A stretch of DNA of 32,821 nt from CAZAEL01 sp964484135 (lineage in GTDB: Bacteria > Elusimicrobiota > Elusimicrobia > FEN-1173). The first letter of the stretch is position 1; every line of letters starts with the position of its first letter. This document shows, in pieces, positions 22,923-31,304 of this stretch. The notes beneath the pieces were generated by a model, which saw only the letters and a list, made by a program, of their open reading frames with translations, ran no database searches and was not told the origin of the DNA. The position numbers and the translations under genes are program-made. The stretch lies in contig CAZAEL010000027.1 in assembly GCA_964484135.1 (NCBI GenBank), positions 1 to 32,821 on the forward strand, given 5' to 3'.

Positions 22923-23168
22923 ATGTGCTTGGCCGTGCCCGGCAGGATCATCAGCGTCGAGGAAGAGGCCCCGCCCTATCGCGCGGGACGGGTGGATTTC
23001 GGCGGCGTGGTCAAACAGGCCAACCTGTCCTGCGTGCCGGAGGCCCGCGTGGGCGACTATGTGATCGTGCACGTGGGTTTCGCCATCAGCCGGGTGGACC
23101 CGGAGGAGGCGGCCAAGATTTTCCGGTACCTGGAGGAGATGGACGAACTCCAGGAGGTGAAGGGATGA
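22923..23168 (+). CDS. hypC: HypC hydrogenase maturation chaperone
   Basis: This 81-aa chaperone holds the Fe(CN)2CO unit together with HypD and hands it to the large subunit. The N-terminus MCLAVPGRI has the essential Cys2, and DFGGVVKQANLSCVP and GDYVIVHVGFAISRVD are the usual strands of the small barrel. It overlaps hypD by 4 bp (ATGA). Confidence 0.95.
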   Translation: MCLAVPGRIISVEEEAPPYRAGRVDFGGVVKQANLSCVPEARVGDYVIVHVGFAISRVDPEEAAKIFRYLEEMDELQEVKG

Positions 23169-24274
23169 AGTACATTGACGAATACCGGGACGCGGGCGCG
23201 GTCCGAAAGCTGGCGGCGGACATCCGGCGGCGGACCTCCCGGCCCTGGACCCTCATGGAGATCTGCGGCGGACAGACCCACGCCATCGTGCGGTTCGGCC
23301 TGGACGAACTCCTGCCCGAGGAAATCTCCCTGGTCCACGGCCCCGGCTGCCCCGTGTGCGTGACGCCGGTGGAGTACATCGACAAGGCCCTGGAAATCGC
23401 GGCCCGGCCGGAGGTGATCTTCTGCTCCTTCGGCGACATGCTGCGGGTGCCGGGCACCGCGCGCGACCTGTTCGCGGTCAAGGCCGGCGGAGGCGACGTG
23501 CGCGTGGTCTATTCGCCCCTGGACGCGCTGTCCCTGGCGCGGGAACACCCCGACAAACAGGTGGTGTTCTTCGGGGTGGGGTTCGAGACCACGGCGCCGG
23601 CCAACGCCATGGCCGTGTACCAGGCCCGGCAACAGGGCGTGGACAACTTCTCCATGCTGGTCTGCCACGTGCTGGTGCCGCCCGCCATGGAGGCCATCCT
23701 TTCGTCCCCCAACAACCGCGTGCAGGGGTTTTTGGCCGCCGGGCACGTGTGCACGGTCATGGGGTTCCGGGAGTACGAACCCCTGGCGCAAAAACACCGC
23801 GTCCCCATCGTGGTCACGGGCTTCGAACCCGTGGACATCCTGGAGGGGGTGCTCCTGTGCGTCCGCCAGCTGGAGGAAGGGCGTTTCGAGGTGGAAAACC
23901 AATACGCCCGTTCGGTGCGGCGGGACGGCAACCTCCCGGCGCGGGATTTGGTCCGGCGCGTGTTCCAAGTCGCGTCCCGCCGCTGGCGGGGCATCGGGGA
24001 CATCCCGCGGAGCGGCCTGGCGCTGGCGCCGGAGTACGCGGCCTTTGACGCGGAGGCCCGCTTCGGCGCGGCGGGCGTCCGGGCGGAGGAGCCTTCGGAA
24101 TGCCTCAGCGGCCTCATCCTGCGGGGCGTCAAAAAGCCGGCGGAATGCCCGGCCTTCGGCGGCCGGTGCACGCCGGAGCGGCCCCTGGGCGCGCCCATGG
24201 TGTCTTCCGAGGGGGCCTGCGCCGCCTATCACCGGTACCGCCGTCACGCGCTCGCCGCCGCGGAGAACCCATGA
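23165..24274 (+). CDS. hypD: HypD, Fe-S scaffold for the Fe(CN)2CO unit
   Basis: This 369-aa protein receives cyanide from HypE and assembles the iron ligands with HypC. Conserved thiols are C34 in EICGGQTH and C62/C65 in HGPGCPVCVTP. The C-terminal [4Fe-4S] site has cysteines in PSECLSG, AECPAFGGRC and GACAAYHRYR. FCSFGDMLRVPG and GFETTAPANAM are family segments. It overlaps hypC and hypE by 4 bp each, so the three are probably translated as a coupled set. Confidence 0.96.
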   Translation: MKYIDEYRDAGAVRKLAADIRRRTSRPWTLMEICGGQTHAIVRFGLDELLPEEISLVHGPGCPVCVTPVEYIDKALEIAARPEVIFCSFGDMLRVPGTARDLFAVKAGGGDVRVVYSPLDALSLAREHPDKQVVFFGVGFETTAPANAMAVYQARQQGVDNFSMLVCHVLVPPAMEAILSSPNNRVQGFLAAGHVCTVMGFREYEPLAQKHRVPIVVTGFEPVDILEGVLLCVRQLEEGRFEVENQYARSVRRDGNLPARDLVRRVFQVASRRWRGIGDIPRSGLALAPEYAAFDAEARFGAAGVRAEEPSECLSGLILRGVKKPAECPAFGGRCTPERPLGAPMVSSEGACAAYHRYRRHALAAAENP

Positions 24275-25320
24275 AACCCGATTTTCAAAACCTCTCCTGT
24301 CCCCGGCCGATGGCCGACGGCCAAGTCGTTCTGGGGCACGGCGGCGGGGGAAAACTCACCCAGGACCTCATCGAGAACATTTTCCTTCCCGCGTTCCGCA
24401 ATCCGTTTTTGGAGGCCCGCCACGACGGCGCGGTCCTGCCTTTGCCGGAGGAAGGCCGCCTGGCTTTCACCACGGATTCCTTCGTGGTCCGGCCCCTCTT
24501 CTTCCCGGGAGGGGACATCGGACGGCTCGCCGTGTACGGCACGGTGAACGATTTGGCCATGTGCGGGGCCCGGCCCCTGGCCCTGAGCGCCGGTTTCATC
24601 CTGGAGGAAGGCCTGCCCCTGGAAACCCTGCGGCGCGTGGCCGAATCCATGGCCCGGGCCGCGGGAGAGGCCGGGGCGCGCGTGGCCACGGGCGACACCA
24701 AGGTGGTGGAAAAGGGCAAGGGCGACGGCCTGTTCATCAACACCTCGGGGGTGGGGGTGGTGCCGGCGGGCCGCGACGTGGGGCCCGCCCGGGTGGCGCC
24801 GGGCGACGCGGCGCTCGTCAGCGGGGACGTGGGCCGGCACGGCATGGCGGTGATGTCCGTGCGGGAGGGGCTGTCCTTTGAAAGCGCCATCGAGAGCGAC
24901 TGCGCGCCGCTCCCGGGCCTGGTGGAGGACCTTTTCGCCGCGGGGATCGAGGTCCACTGCCTCAGGGACCTGACGCGCGGCGGTCTGGCCGGCGCCCTGG
25001 TGGAGATCGCGCAGGCCTCGGGCCGGCGCATCCATCTGGAGGAGGCCGCGGTTCCGGTCCGCCCGGACGTGGCCGCGGCCTGCGAAATTTTGGGGCTGGA
25101 CCCTTTGTACGCGGCCAACGAGGGGCGTTTCGCGGCCTTTGTGCCGCAGGACCAGGCGGACAGGGCCCTGGCCGTCCTGCGGGCCCATCCCCTGGGCCGG
25201 GCCGCGGCCCGCATCGGGGCCGTGACCGGGGAAAGCCCCGGCGTCACGCTGACCACGGCCGTGGGGTCCCGGCGCTGGGTGGACATGCTCTCCGGCGAGC
25301 AGCTGCCGCGCATCTGTTGA
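24271..25320 (+). CDS. hypE: HypE, thiocarboxamide dehydratase for cyanide ligand formation
   Basis: This 349-aa PurM-like ATPase dehydrates the carbamoyl group on its C-terminal Cys to a thiocyanate that becomes the CN ligand. The chain ends in PRIC, the required terminal cysteine. GHGGGGKLTQDLI, TTDSFVVRPLFFPGGDIG and YGTVNDLAMCGARP are the conserved ATP-site segments. The start at 24271 overlaps the hypD stop (ATGA). It is the last hyp gene in the block, and the next gene begins 41 bp later. Confidence 0.96.
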   Translation: MKPDFQNLSCPRPMADGQVVLGHGGGGKLTQDLIENIFLPAFRNPFLEARHDGAVLPLPEEGRLAFTTDSFVVRPLFFPGGDIGRLAVYGTVNDLAMCGARPLALSAGFILEEGLPLETLRRVAESMARAAGEAGARVATGDTKVVEKGKGDGLFINTSGVGVVPAGRDVGPARVAPGDAALVSGDVGRHGMAVMSVREGLSFESAIESDCAPLPGLVEDLFAAGIEVHCLRDLTRGGLAGALVEIAQASGRRIHLEEAAVPVRPDVAAACEILGLDPLYAANEGRFAAFVPQDQADRALAVLRAHPLGRAAARIGAVTGESPGVTLTTAVGSRRWVDMLSGEQLPRIC

Positions 25321-25361
25321 AGGTTTTTTCAAATCCATCCGCTGAAGGAGGATCGTTTCCC

Positions 25362-25769
25362 ATGCTGAAAAAAGGCGCTTACGCCGTTGCGGCGGTGTTC
25401 GTTCTGGTCGGGGCGTTGGATTTCGTCATCCATGGGATCATCCTCCAGTCCGCGTACGAGGCCACGGCCGCGCTGTGGCGTCCCATGGGCGAAATGAAAA
25501 TGGGGTTGATGTACGCGGCCAACCTGGTTTCCGTCGTTTGTCTGGTGGCCCTGTACGGCTTCCTGATCGGCCGAAAAAATGTCAAAACAGGGGTTATCTA
25601 CGGCCTCTTGCTGGGCACGGCCCAGGGGATCGGTTTTGGCTTCGGCAGCTATTCCGTGATGCCCATCCCCCTGTCCATGGCGTTGGCGTGGTTCCTGGGG
25701 ACGGTCGTGGAGCTGGGCCTGGGCGGGGCCCTCATGGGGGCCATCCTTCGCAGCGACCCGCAGGCCTGA
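25362..25769 (+). CDS. Small four-helix membrane protein, unknown
   Basis: This 135-aa protein is not assigned to a named family. Four hydrophobic segments are visible: AYAVAAVFVLVGALDFVIHG, then MGLMYAANLVSVVCLVALYG, a Gly-rich third helix (GVIYGLLLGTAQGIGFGFG), and a fourth ending LGGALMGAILR. Polar residues in or near membrane (DFVIHG, MGEMKMG) could bind a ligand or metal. The ATG at 25362 has AAGGAGG 10 bp upstream and is preferred to an in-frame start at 25317. It lies between hypE and a metal exporter with gaps of about 40 bp. Confidence 0.75.
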   Translation: MLKKGAYAVAAVFVLVGALDFVIHGIILQSAYEATAALWRPMGEMKMGLMYAANLVSVVCLVALYGFLIGRKNVKTGVIYGLLLGTAQGIGFGFGSYSVMPIPLSMALAWFLGTVVELGLGGALMGAILRSDPQA

Positions 25770-25808
25770 CCGGACCCCCGCCCGCCGGTTTTCCGGAGAG
25801 GAGGCAAA

Positions 25809-26693
25809 ATGGCCTTTAGGCCCGCCCGTCCCCAAAATCCCGCGACTTTGGTCGTCCAGTCCATGCGCATGGCCGCGGGCTTGACGGTCCTGAAGGTCGT
25901 GGCCGGCGCGGCCTCCGGTTCCTTGAGCGTTTTGTCCAGCGCGCTGGACTCCCTCCTCGACATCACCGCCTCCGCCGTCAACTACGTGTCCCTGCATGTG
26001 TCCGGCCGGCCGCCGGACCCCGGCCACCCGTACGGCCACGGCAAGGCCGAGGCCCTGGCCGGCCTTTTTCAGGGCGCGTTCATCGCGGCCGGCGGCCTGG
26101 CGCTTTTGGGCGAATCCGTCCGCCGGGTGTTCGGCGGGGCCGCGGTGCGGGCCGGGCCCGTGGCCTTGACGGCCATGGGGGTCAGCCTCCTGGCCAGCGC
26201 GGTCCACGCCGCCCGGCTGAAACGGGCGGCCGGCGCCCACGGCTCCACGGTCATGAAGACGGAAAGCGCCCATTTCGGCATGGACGTGCTGACCAACGGC
26301 GCCGTCATCGGGGCGCTCGCGGCCGTGCGGTGGACAGGCTCGCCCGCATGGGATATGATCATTTCCGCGGGGGTCACCGCGTACATCCTCAAGCAGGCCG
26401 TTTCCATTTTGCTGGACTGCGCGCAGGAATTGATGGACAGCCGGCTCCCGCCCGACATCTCCGCCAGGGTCGAGGACATCATCCGCGCCCATCATCCCGC
26501 GGTGGTGGGGTTCCACAACTTCCGGGCGCGGAAGTCCGGCGGCCGGGCGTTCATCGATTTCCACATCGACATCCGCGGGGTGGCGGGGTTCAAGGAGGCC
26601 CACGACATCACGGAGTCCCTCATCGACCACGTCAAGGACGCGGTGCCCGGCGCGGACGTGGTGGTGCATTACGACCCGGAAGGAGAACGCTAG
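25809..26693 (+). CDS. Cation diffusion facilitator (CDF) family metal exporter
   Basis: This 294-aa transporter exports divalent metals (Zn, Fe, Mn, Co or Ni in relatives) in exchange for protons. The in-membrane site is D47-x3-D51 in SALDSLLDITASAVNY and H155-x3-D159 in HFGMDVLTNG. HPYGHGKAEALAG (from residue 73) is the family loop. The cytoplasmic C-terminal domain (about 210-294) has several His residues (IIRAHHPAVVGFHNF, FIDFHIDI). AGGAGG precedes the ATG at 25809. The cydA ATG follows the stop codon with no gap. The metal cannot be read from sequence; export of excess iron or nickel would suit the context. Confidence 0.92.
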   Translation: MAFRPARPQNPATLVVQSMRMAAGLTVLKVVAGAASGSLSVLSSALDSLLDITASAVNYVSLHVSGRPPDPGHPYGHGKAEALAGLFQGAFIAAGGLALLGESVRRVFGGAAVRAGPVALTAMGVSLLASAVHAARLKRAAGAHGSTVMKTESAHFGMDVLTNGAVIGALAAVRWTGSPAWDMIISAGVTAYILKQAVSILLDCAQELMDSRLPPDISARVEDIIRAHHPAVVGFHNFRARKSGGRAFIDFHIDIRGVAGFKEAHDITESLIDHVKDAVPGADVVVHYDPEGER

Positions 26694-28133
26694 ATGCCGG
26701 ACGTTCTGACCCTGTCCCGCCTGCAGTTCGCCCTGACCATCATGTTCCATTACATCTTCCCGCCCCTCACCATCGGGCTCGGGGCCCTCTTGGTCATGAT
26801 GGAGGGGGCCTTTCTTCGGACGCGGAACCCGGTGTACGAGGACATGGCCCGGTTCTGGACCCGCATCTTCGCCGTCAACTTCGCCCTGGGCGTGGCCACG
26901 GGGGTGGTCATGGAGTTCCAGTTCGGCACCAACTGGGCCACGTACTCCCGTTTCGTGGGGGACGTGTTCGGGTCCGCCCTGGCCGCGGAGGGCATCTTCG
27001 CCTTTTTCCTGGAATCCGGCTTCCTGGCGGTCCTGGTGTTCGGCTGGGACAAGGTGTCCCCCCGCGTGCACTTCTTCTCCACCGTGATGGTTTTTCTGGG
27101 GTCCGTCTTTTCCGCCGTCTGGATCGTGGTGGCCAACTCCTGGCAGCAGACGCCGGCCGGTTTCCGGATCGTGGGCGAAGGGGCCGCGGCCCGGGCCGAG
27201 ATCACGGATTTTTGGGCCATGGTGTTCAACCCCTCCAGCGTGATCCGTTTGACCCACGTGCTCATCGGCGCCTTCATCCTGGGGGCCTTCTTCGTCATGA
27301 GCGTGTCGGCCTTCTATATCTTGAAGCGGCGCCACCTGGACTTCGCCCGCAAGTCCTTCACCCTGGCGCTGGGCCTGGGCCTGGCCGCCTCCCTGGCGGC
27401 CGCGCTCACGGGCCACCGCCACGCCCAGGTGGTGGCCGCCACCCAGCCGGCCAAGCTGGCCGCTTTCGAGGGCCATTTCGAGACCGGAACGGGCGGCGCG
27501 CCCCTGTACCTCTTCGGCGTGCCGGACGAAGAGGCCCGCCGCGTGCGTTACGGGGTGGCCGTTCCCGGCCTGCTGAGCTTTCTGGCGCACGGGGATTTCA
27601 ACGCGCCCGTGGCCGGCCTGGACCGGGTTCCGCCCGACGATTGGCCGCCCGTGGCCCCGTCCTTTTACAGCTTCCACCTCATGGTCTGGCTGGGCGCCGC
27701 CTTCATCCTGCTGACGGGCTGGGCCGCGGTCCTGCGCTGGCGGGGCAGCCTTTTCGACCATGACGGGCTCATGCGGGTGTTCGTGGTGGCGGTGATCGGG
27801 CCCTTCGTCGCGAACCAAGCCGGCTGGGTGGCGGCCGAGGTGGGCCGCCAGCCCTGGATCGTGTACGGCCTGCTCCGCACCTCCGACGGTTTGTCCAAGG
27901 TGGTCCAGGCCCCCCAGGTCCTGGGGTCCATCATCATGTTCTGCCTCATCTACCTGCTGCTCTTTTTCGTGTGGATCTACGTGCTGGACGAGAAGATCCG
28001 GCACGGCCCGGAGGAGACCTCCATGCCGGAGCGCACCACCGCCGGCGGCCTGGCGGAGGCGGCGGCCAGGCTGGCCGGACACAAAGGGTCATTGACCGAA
28101 GCGCGCCCGGAACCGCCGGCGCGGCGGGAATAG
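26694..28133 (+). CDS. cydA: Cytochrome bd quinol oxidase subunit I
   Basis: This 479-aa membrane subunit oxidises quinol and reduces O2 to water at high affinity. Haem ligands are H19 (TIMFHYIFPP) for the high-spin haem, and H188 (RLTHVLIG) with M330 (FHLMVWLG) for b558. The quinol loop lies at about residues 225-320 and is the short form, and GRQPW follows near residue 384. About nine membrane helices are visible. The ATG directly abuts the CDF stop. In an organism with PFOR and a hydrogenase the oxidase most likely scavenges oxygen, with some energy gain. Confidence 0.96.
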   Translation: MPDVLTLSRLQFALTIMFHYIFPPLTIGLGALLVMMEGAFLRTRNPVYEDMARFWTRIFAVNFALGVATGVVMEFQFGTNWATYSRFVGDVFGSALAAEGIFAFFLESGFLAVLVFGWDKVSPRVHFFSTVMVFLGSVFSAVWIVVANSWQQTPAGFRIVGEGAAARAEITDFWAMVFNPSSVIRLTHVLIGAFILGAFFVMSVSAFYILKRRHLDFARKSFTLALGLGLAASLAAALTGHRHAQVVAATQPAKLAAFEGHFETGTGGAPLYLFGVPDEEARRVRYGVAVPGLLSFLAHGDFNAPVAGLDRVPPDDWPPVAPSFYSFHLMVWLGAAFILLTGWAAVLRWRGSLFDHDGLMRVFVVAVIGPFVANQAGWVAAEVGRQPWIVYGLLRTSDGLSKVVQAPQVLGSIIMFCLIYLLLFFVWIYVLDEKIRHGPEETSMPERTTAGGLAEAAARLAGHKGSLTEARPEPPARRE

Positions 28134-28142
28134 GGGGAGACC

Positions 28143-29159
28143 GTGGACCTGAACGTCTTTTGGTTCGTGACGCTGGGCGTGCTCCTGACGGGGTACGCCA
28201 TCCTGGACGGCTTCGACCTGGGGGTGGGGATCGTGTACCTCCTGGGCCGGGAGGACCGGGAGCGCCGCCTTTTCCTCAACGCCATCGGCCCGCTCTGGGA
28301 CGGCAACGAGGTCTGGCTGGTGACCTTCGGCGGGGCGCTCTTCGCCGCCTTCCCCGCGGCCTACGCCACCGCCTTCTCCGGCTTCTACACCGCGTTCATG
28401 GCCCTGCTCTTCGCCCTCATCTTCAGGGCCGTGTCCATCGAGTTCCGCAGCAAGCGGGAATCCCGGGCCTGGCGCGGGTTCTGGGACGTGTCCTTCAGCG
28501 CGGCCAGCGCCTTGGCCACCCTGCTCTTCGGCGTGGCCGTGGGCAACTGCATCCTGGGCATCCCCATCGGCCCGGACGGGGAGTTCGCGGGCAGCTTCCC
28601 GGGCCTCCTCCGGCCCTATCCGCTGTTGGTCGGCCTGCTGGCCCTGGCCGCCTTCGCCATGCACGGCTGCGCGTACCTGGGGCTCAAGACCGAGGGAGAA
28701 CTCCAGGCCCGGGTCCGGCAGTGGACCTGGCACGCCTTCGGGATATTTTTGGTCCTGTACCTCATGGCCACCATCTACACCCTGATCCGGGTCCCGTCCG
28801 CGGCGCGGCACCTGGAAACCTCGCCCTGGGGCTGGGGGGTGGTGCTCCTGAACATCCTGGCCGTGGGCAACATCCCCCGCGCCCTGTTCCGGGGCCGGCC
28901 TTTGCAAGTTTTCCTTTCCTCCTCCGCGGCCATCGCGGCCCTCACCGTGCTCTTCGGCTTCGCCCTCTTCCCCAACCTGCTGGTCTCCAGCCTCAACCCG
29001 GACTGGAGCCTCACCATCTACAACGCCGCCTCCTCGGACAAGACCCTGCGGATCATGCGGACCATCGCCTTCCTCGGCATGCCCTTCGTGCTGGCGTACA
29101 CCGCCATCATCTACTGGATCTTCCGCGGCAAGGTCGAGCTCGGCAAGTTCAGTTATTGA
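28143..29159 (+). CDS. cydB: Cytochrome bd quinol oxidase subunit II
   Basis: This 338-aa partner of CydA has about eight membrane helices. The N-terminus TGYAILDGFDLGVGI and GPLWDGNEVWLVTFGGALFA are diagnostic of CydB, and RAVSIEFRSK follows. The start is GTG at 28143, 9 bp after cydA. No small CydX-type gene is visible in the 42 bp that follow. No cydCD exporter genes are in the window. Confidence 0.96.
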   Translation: MDLNVFWFVTLGVLLTGYAILDGFDLGVGIVYLLGREDRERRLFLNAIGPLWDGNEVWLVTFGGALFAAFPAAYATAFSGFYTAFMALLFALIFRAVSIEFRSKRESRAWRGFWDVSFSAASALATLLFGVAVGNCILGIPIGPDGEFAGSFPGLLRPYPLLVGLLALAAFAMHGCAYLGLKTEGELQARVRQWTWHAFGIFLVLYLMATIYTLIRVPSAARHLETSPWGWGVVLLNILAVGNIPRALFRGRPLQVFLSSSAAIAALTVLFGFALFPNLLVSSLNPDWSLTIYNAASSDKTLRIMRTIAFLGMPFVLAYTAIIYWIFRGKVELGKFSY

Positions 29160-29201
29160 GGGGTCCCCCCTGATGCCGTCTCCTTCGGGGCCCCCGGCTG
29201 A

Positions 29202-30908
29202 ATGGCCCGTCGTGAGGGGCTCTTTCCGTTGATGGTTTCCGCGACCGGTTGGAAATTCATCAGACCCCCTGCCGGTCGTCTCCCACTCAAGGTCTTTCAC
29301 GGGCTCCTCCTGGTTTTCTCGCTTTTGTCCGCCGCGGCCTTTGCCGCCGAAGACAGCCACTCCGTCGCCATCACGACCCGTTCCGGGGTCTCCTACCCGC
29401 CCCTTGAACTGCGGGAGGTGTGGGGCGCTTCCGACCTCTCCCTTTACGACTGGCAAAGCCGGGCGCTCAAGGAAAACATCGAAATCGCGGCGAAGGTCCG
29501 GAGCGTCAAGCTGGCCGACATCCGGGTCCGCCACGCCGGGGAGAGCCCCGCTTCCGACGACTGGTTCCTGGGCGTGGCGCGTTCCTCGGCCGCCGCGCTG
29601 GGGGCCAATTTCCTCTGCTCCGCAGGCGCAAAAACGGGGGACCGCAGCGTCAGGGCGTTCGAGGCGTACAGGCTCCAATACGGCGAAATGCCCCTGCCGC
29701 CGGAGTTCATCGGGCTGCTGCCCACAAAGCATTTCAGCGACGCCTCCCACCTGGAATCCCTGCTGGCCAGATGGCGCGAAACGCGGATGTCCGCTTCCCG
29801 CGGCCCCGGCGCCCCGGCGCGGCCGTCTTCGCCGCAGGGGCCGCCGGCGGCGCCCGCCCCTCCCTCGTCGCCCCCGGCTCCTCCCGCGCGGGCCGGGGCC
29901 GTGGCGCCGCCCTTGCCGGCCCCTGCGCCCTCCCCCGTCGTTCAAGGACCGCCTCCCCCGACGGGACCGAAAGAGGCCGCGCCGGAAACCGGCAAGCCGC
30001 AAGAGCCTGTTCCCGGACCGGAGCCTGAAAAGCGCGCCCAAGAACGCGCAACCCCGTCTCCGCCGGAACAGCCGCCCGTTCCATTCCCTGAAGCCGCCGC
30101 CCCAAAACCCGCCCCAACGACCCCGCCCCCGCCTTCCCCCCATTCCCTCCCGGCCCTGAAAGGGGAAGGCCTGTCCGCCGGCCAGGTTTCAACCGGCACT
30201 TTGGCCGTTCCGCGGCCCTCCGGGGCCTTCCCGGCCGTTGAGAGGCAGACCGTGGAAAGATCGAAACCCAAGGCGGAGCCTCCGCCTCCTTCGCCCGCCG
30301 CGGCCGTGAAAGCCGGCGGCCTCTCCCTCCTGGTCCCGGGGCTGGGCCAATGGACGCGGGGGGACAAAACCCGGGCCCAGACCGCGTTCCTGTCGCAGAT
30401 CGTGGCCATCGTGGTGCAGACAGGGGTGGGAAACGAGGTCAACAGCAAGGTGGACAAGGGCCTGGACGATATATATCTGTATCGCTCCGCGAAATTCGGC
30501 GCGGGCGCGTTGTGGTTGTCCCAATCCGCGGGCACCACCCTCCGCGCCTGGCGGGGGGAACGGCCGCCTTGCACCGTCAACGGCGCCTTGTGGCGGTCCT
30601 TGCTGGTCCCGGGCTGGGGGCTGATCCATTCCGGCCATTATGAGCTGGGGTTCAACGTCCTGGCCTGGGAAGGCTATGCCTGGTATTGGGGGACCAAAAC
30701 GGAGCTGCGGCGTCGGGACCGGATCGGCCTCCTGGCCCTCTCCTATTGGGGGCAGGTGGTCCTGACCGGGCTCCTGGCCAAAGACCGCCCCTCGGACGTC
30801 ACGCTGTCAACGTTTTTCGACAAGGAAAGGATGATGCTGACGGCGGGCAAAAGGTTCGGACCGCCTCGGGGAAACATATCTAATAAAAAATATGAGATTA
30901 CCTATTGA
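29202..30908 (+). CDS. Exported or membrane proline-rich protein with LVPGxG C-terminal domain, unknown
   Basis: This 568-aa protein has a signal-peptide-like segment (residues about 28-50, LPLKVFHGLLLVFSLLSAAA then FAAED). A globular domain (about 50-190) and a Pro/Ala-rich linker of about 150 residues follow, then a C-terminal membrane-type domain from about 368. That domain holds two related motifs, SLLVPGLGQWTRG and SLLVPGWGLIHSG, like the PGLGQ motif of small DUF5683/TM2-like membrane domains. The function is unknown. The linker could span the periplasm. ATG at 29232 is an alternative start. It is the last gene of the colinear block, and its stop codon overlaps the -35 box of the next promoter. 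Confidence 0.7.
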   Translation: MARREGLFPLMVSATGWKFIRPPAGRLPLKVFHGLLLVFSLLSAAAFAAEDSHSVAITTRSGVSYPPLELREVWGASDLSLYDWQSRALKENIEIAAKVRSVKLADIRVRHAGESPASDDWFLGVARSSAAALGANFLCSAGAKTGDRSVRAFEAYRLQYGEMPLPPEFIGLLPTKHFSDASHLESLLARWRETRMSASRGPGAPARPSSPQGPPAAPAPPSSPPAPPARAGAVAPPLPAPAPSPVVQGPPPPTGPKEAAPETGKPQEPVPGPEPEKRAQERATPSPPEQPPVPFPEAAAPKPAPTTPPPPSPHSLPALKGEGLSAGQVSTGTLAVPRPSGAFPAVERQTVERSKPKAEPPPPSPAAAVKAGGLSLLVPGLGQWTRGDKTRAQTAFLSQIVAIVVQTGVGNEVNSKVDKGLDDIYLYRSAKFGAGALWLSQSAGTTLRAWRGERPPCTVNGALWRSLLVPGWGLIHSGHYELGFNVLAWEGYAWYWGTKTELRRRDRIGLLALSYWGQVVLTGLLAKDRPSDVTLSTFFDKERMMLTAGKRFGPPRGNISNKKYEITY

Positions 30909-30933
30909 CAAAATTCATATTCCATGATAAACT
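30905..30933 (+). promoter_or_regulatory. sigma70-type promoter of the heat-shock locus
   Basis: Perfect -35 TTGACA (30905-30910), 17-bp spacer, -10-like TAAACT (30928-30933). The -35 box overlaps the stop codon of the preceding gene. A small inverted repeat TCAT-N5-ATGA (30915-30927) lies in the spacer and could be part of an operator. Confidence 0.65.
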
Positions 30934-30969
30934 TTGACAGGAACCAAAAAGCCCTTGAGGAAGATCGCC

Positions 30970-31281
30970 ATGCTGTCCCTGTCCCTGGTCAAGCGCGAGC
31001 CCCGCACCCCGGTGTACAACATCGGGGTGGCGTCGCGGCTCACCGGCCTGCCCATCCACACCCTGCGGTGGATCGAGCAGCGCGGCCTCATCTCGCCCTC
31101 CCGCACGGGCGGCAACCAACGGCTTTTTTCCGAGCTTGACCTGGCCTTGATCCAGCAAATCCGCGAACTCATGGCGCAGGACGTGAACCTCCCGGGCATC
31201 CGCATCATCCTGCGGATGCGGACGGGCCGGCCCGCGGACAAACGGGCCGCGAAAAGGGCCAAGCGCGCGGCCGGGGCGTAG
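30970..31281 (+). CDS. hspR: HspR-like MerR-family heat-shock regulator
   Basis: This 103-aa MerR-type winged-helix DNA-binding protein has YNIGVASRLTGLPIHTLRWI as its helix-turn-helix and RGLISPSRTGGNQRLFSE as its wing. It has no effector domain beyond a short coiled segment and a basic tail (KRAAKRAKRAAGA). HspR in other bacteria represses chaperone genes. The three Hsp20 genes directly downstream support this name. ATG at 30970 with GAGGAAG upstream is preferred to an upstream TTG at 30934. I do not see a classical HAIR box (CTTGAGT-N7-ACTCAAG) in its promoter. Confidence 0.82.
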   Translation: MLSLSLVKREPRTPVYNIGVASRLTGLPIHTLRWIEQRGLISPSRTGGNQRLFSELDLALIQQIRELMAQDVNLPGIRIILRMRTGRPADKRAAKRAKRAAGA

Positions 31282-31295
31282 GCCCCTGTTTTTTT
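31273..31295 (+). terminator. Terminator or attenuator overlapping the hspR stop codon
   Basis: A short stem, GGGGC (31273-31277) / GCCCC (31282-31286), has the hspR stop codon in its loop, and TG plus seven T residues follow. With a 5-bp stem, termination is probably partial, giving more regulator than Hsp20 mRNA unless read-through or a second promoter acts. Confidence 0.45.
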
Positions 31296-31304
31296 GTCCT
31301 TTAA

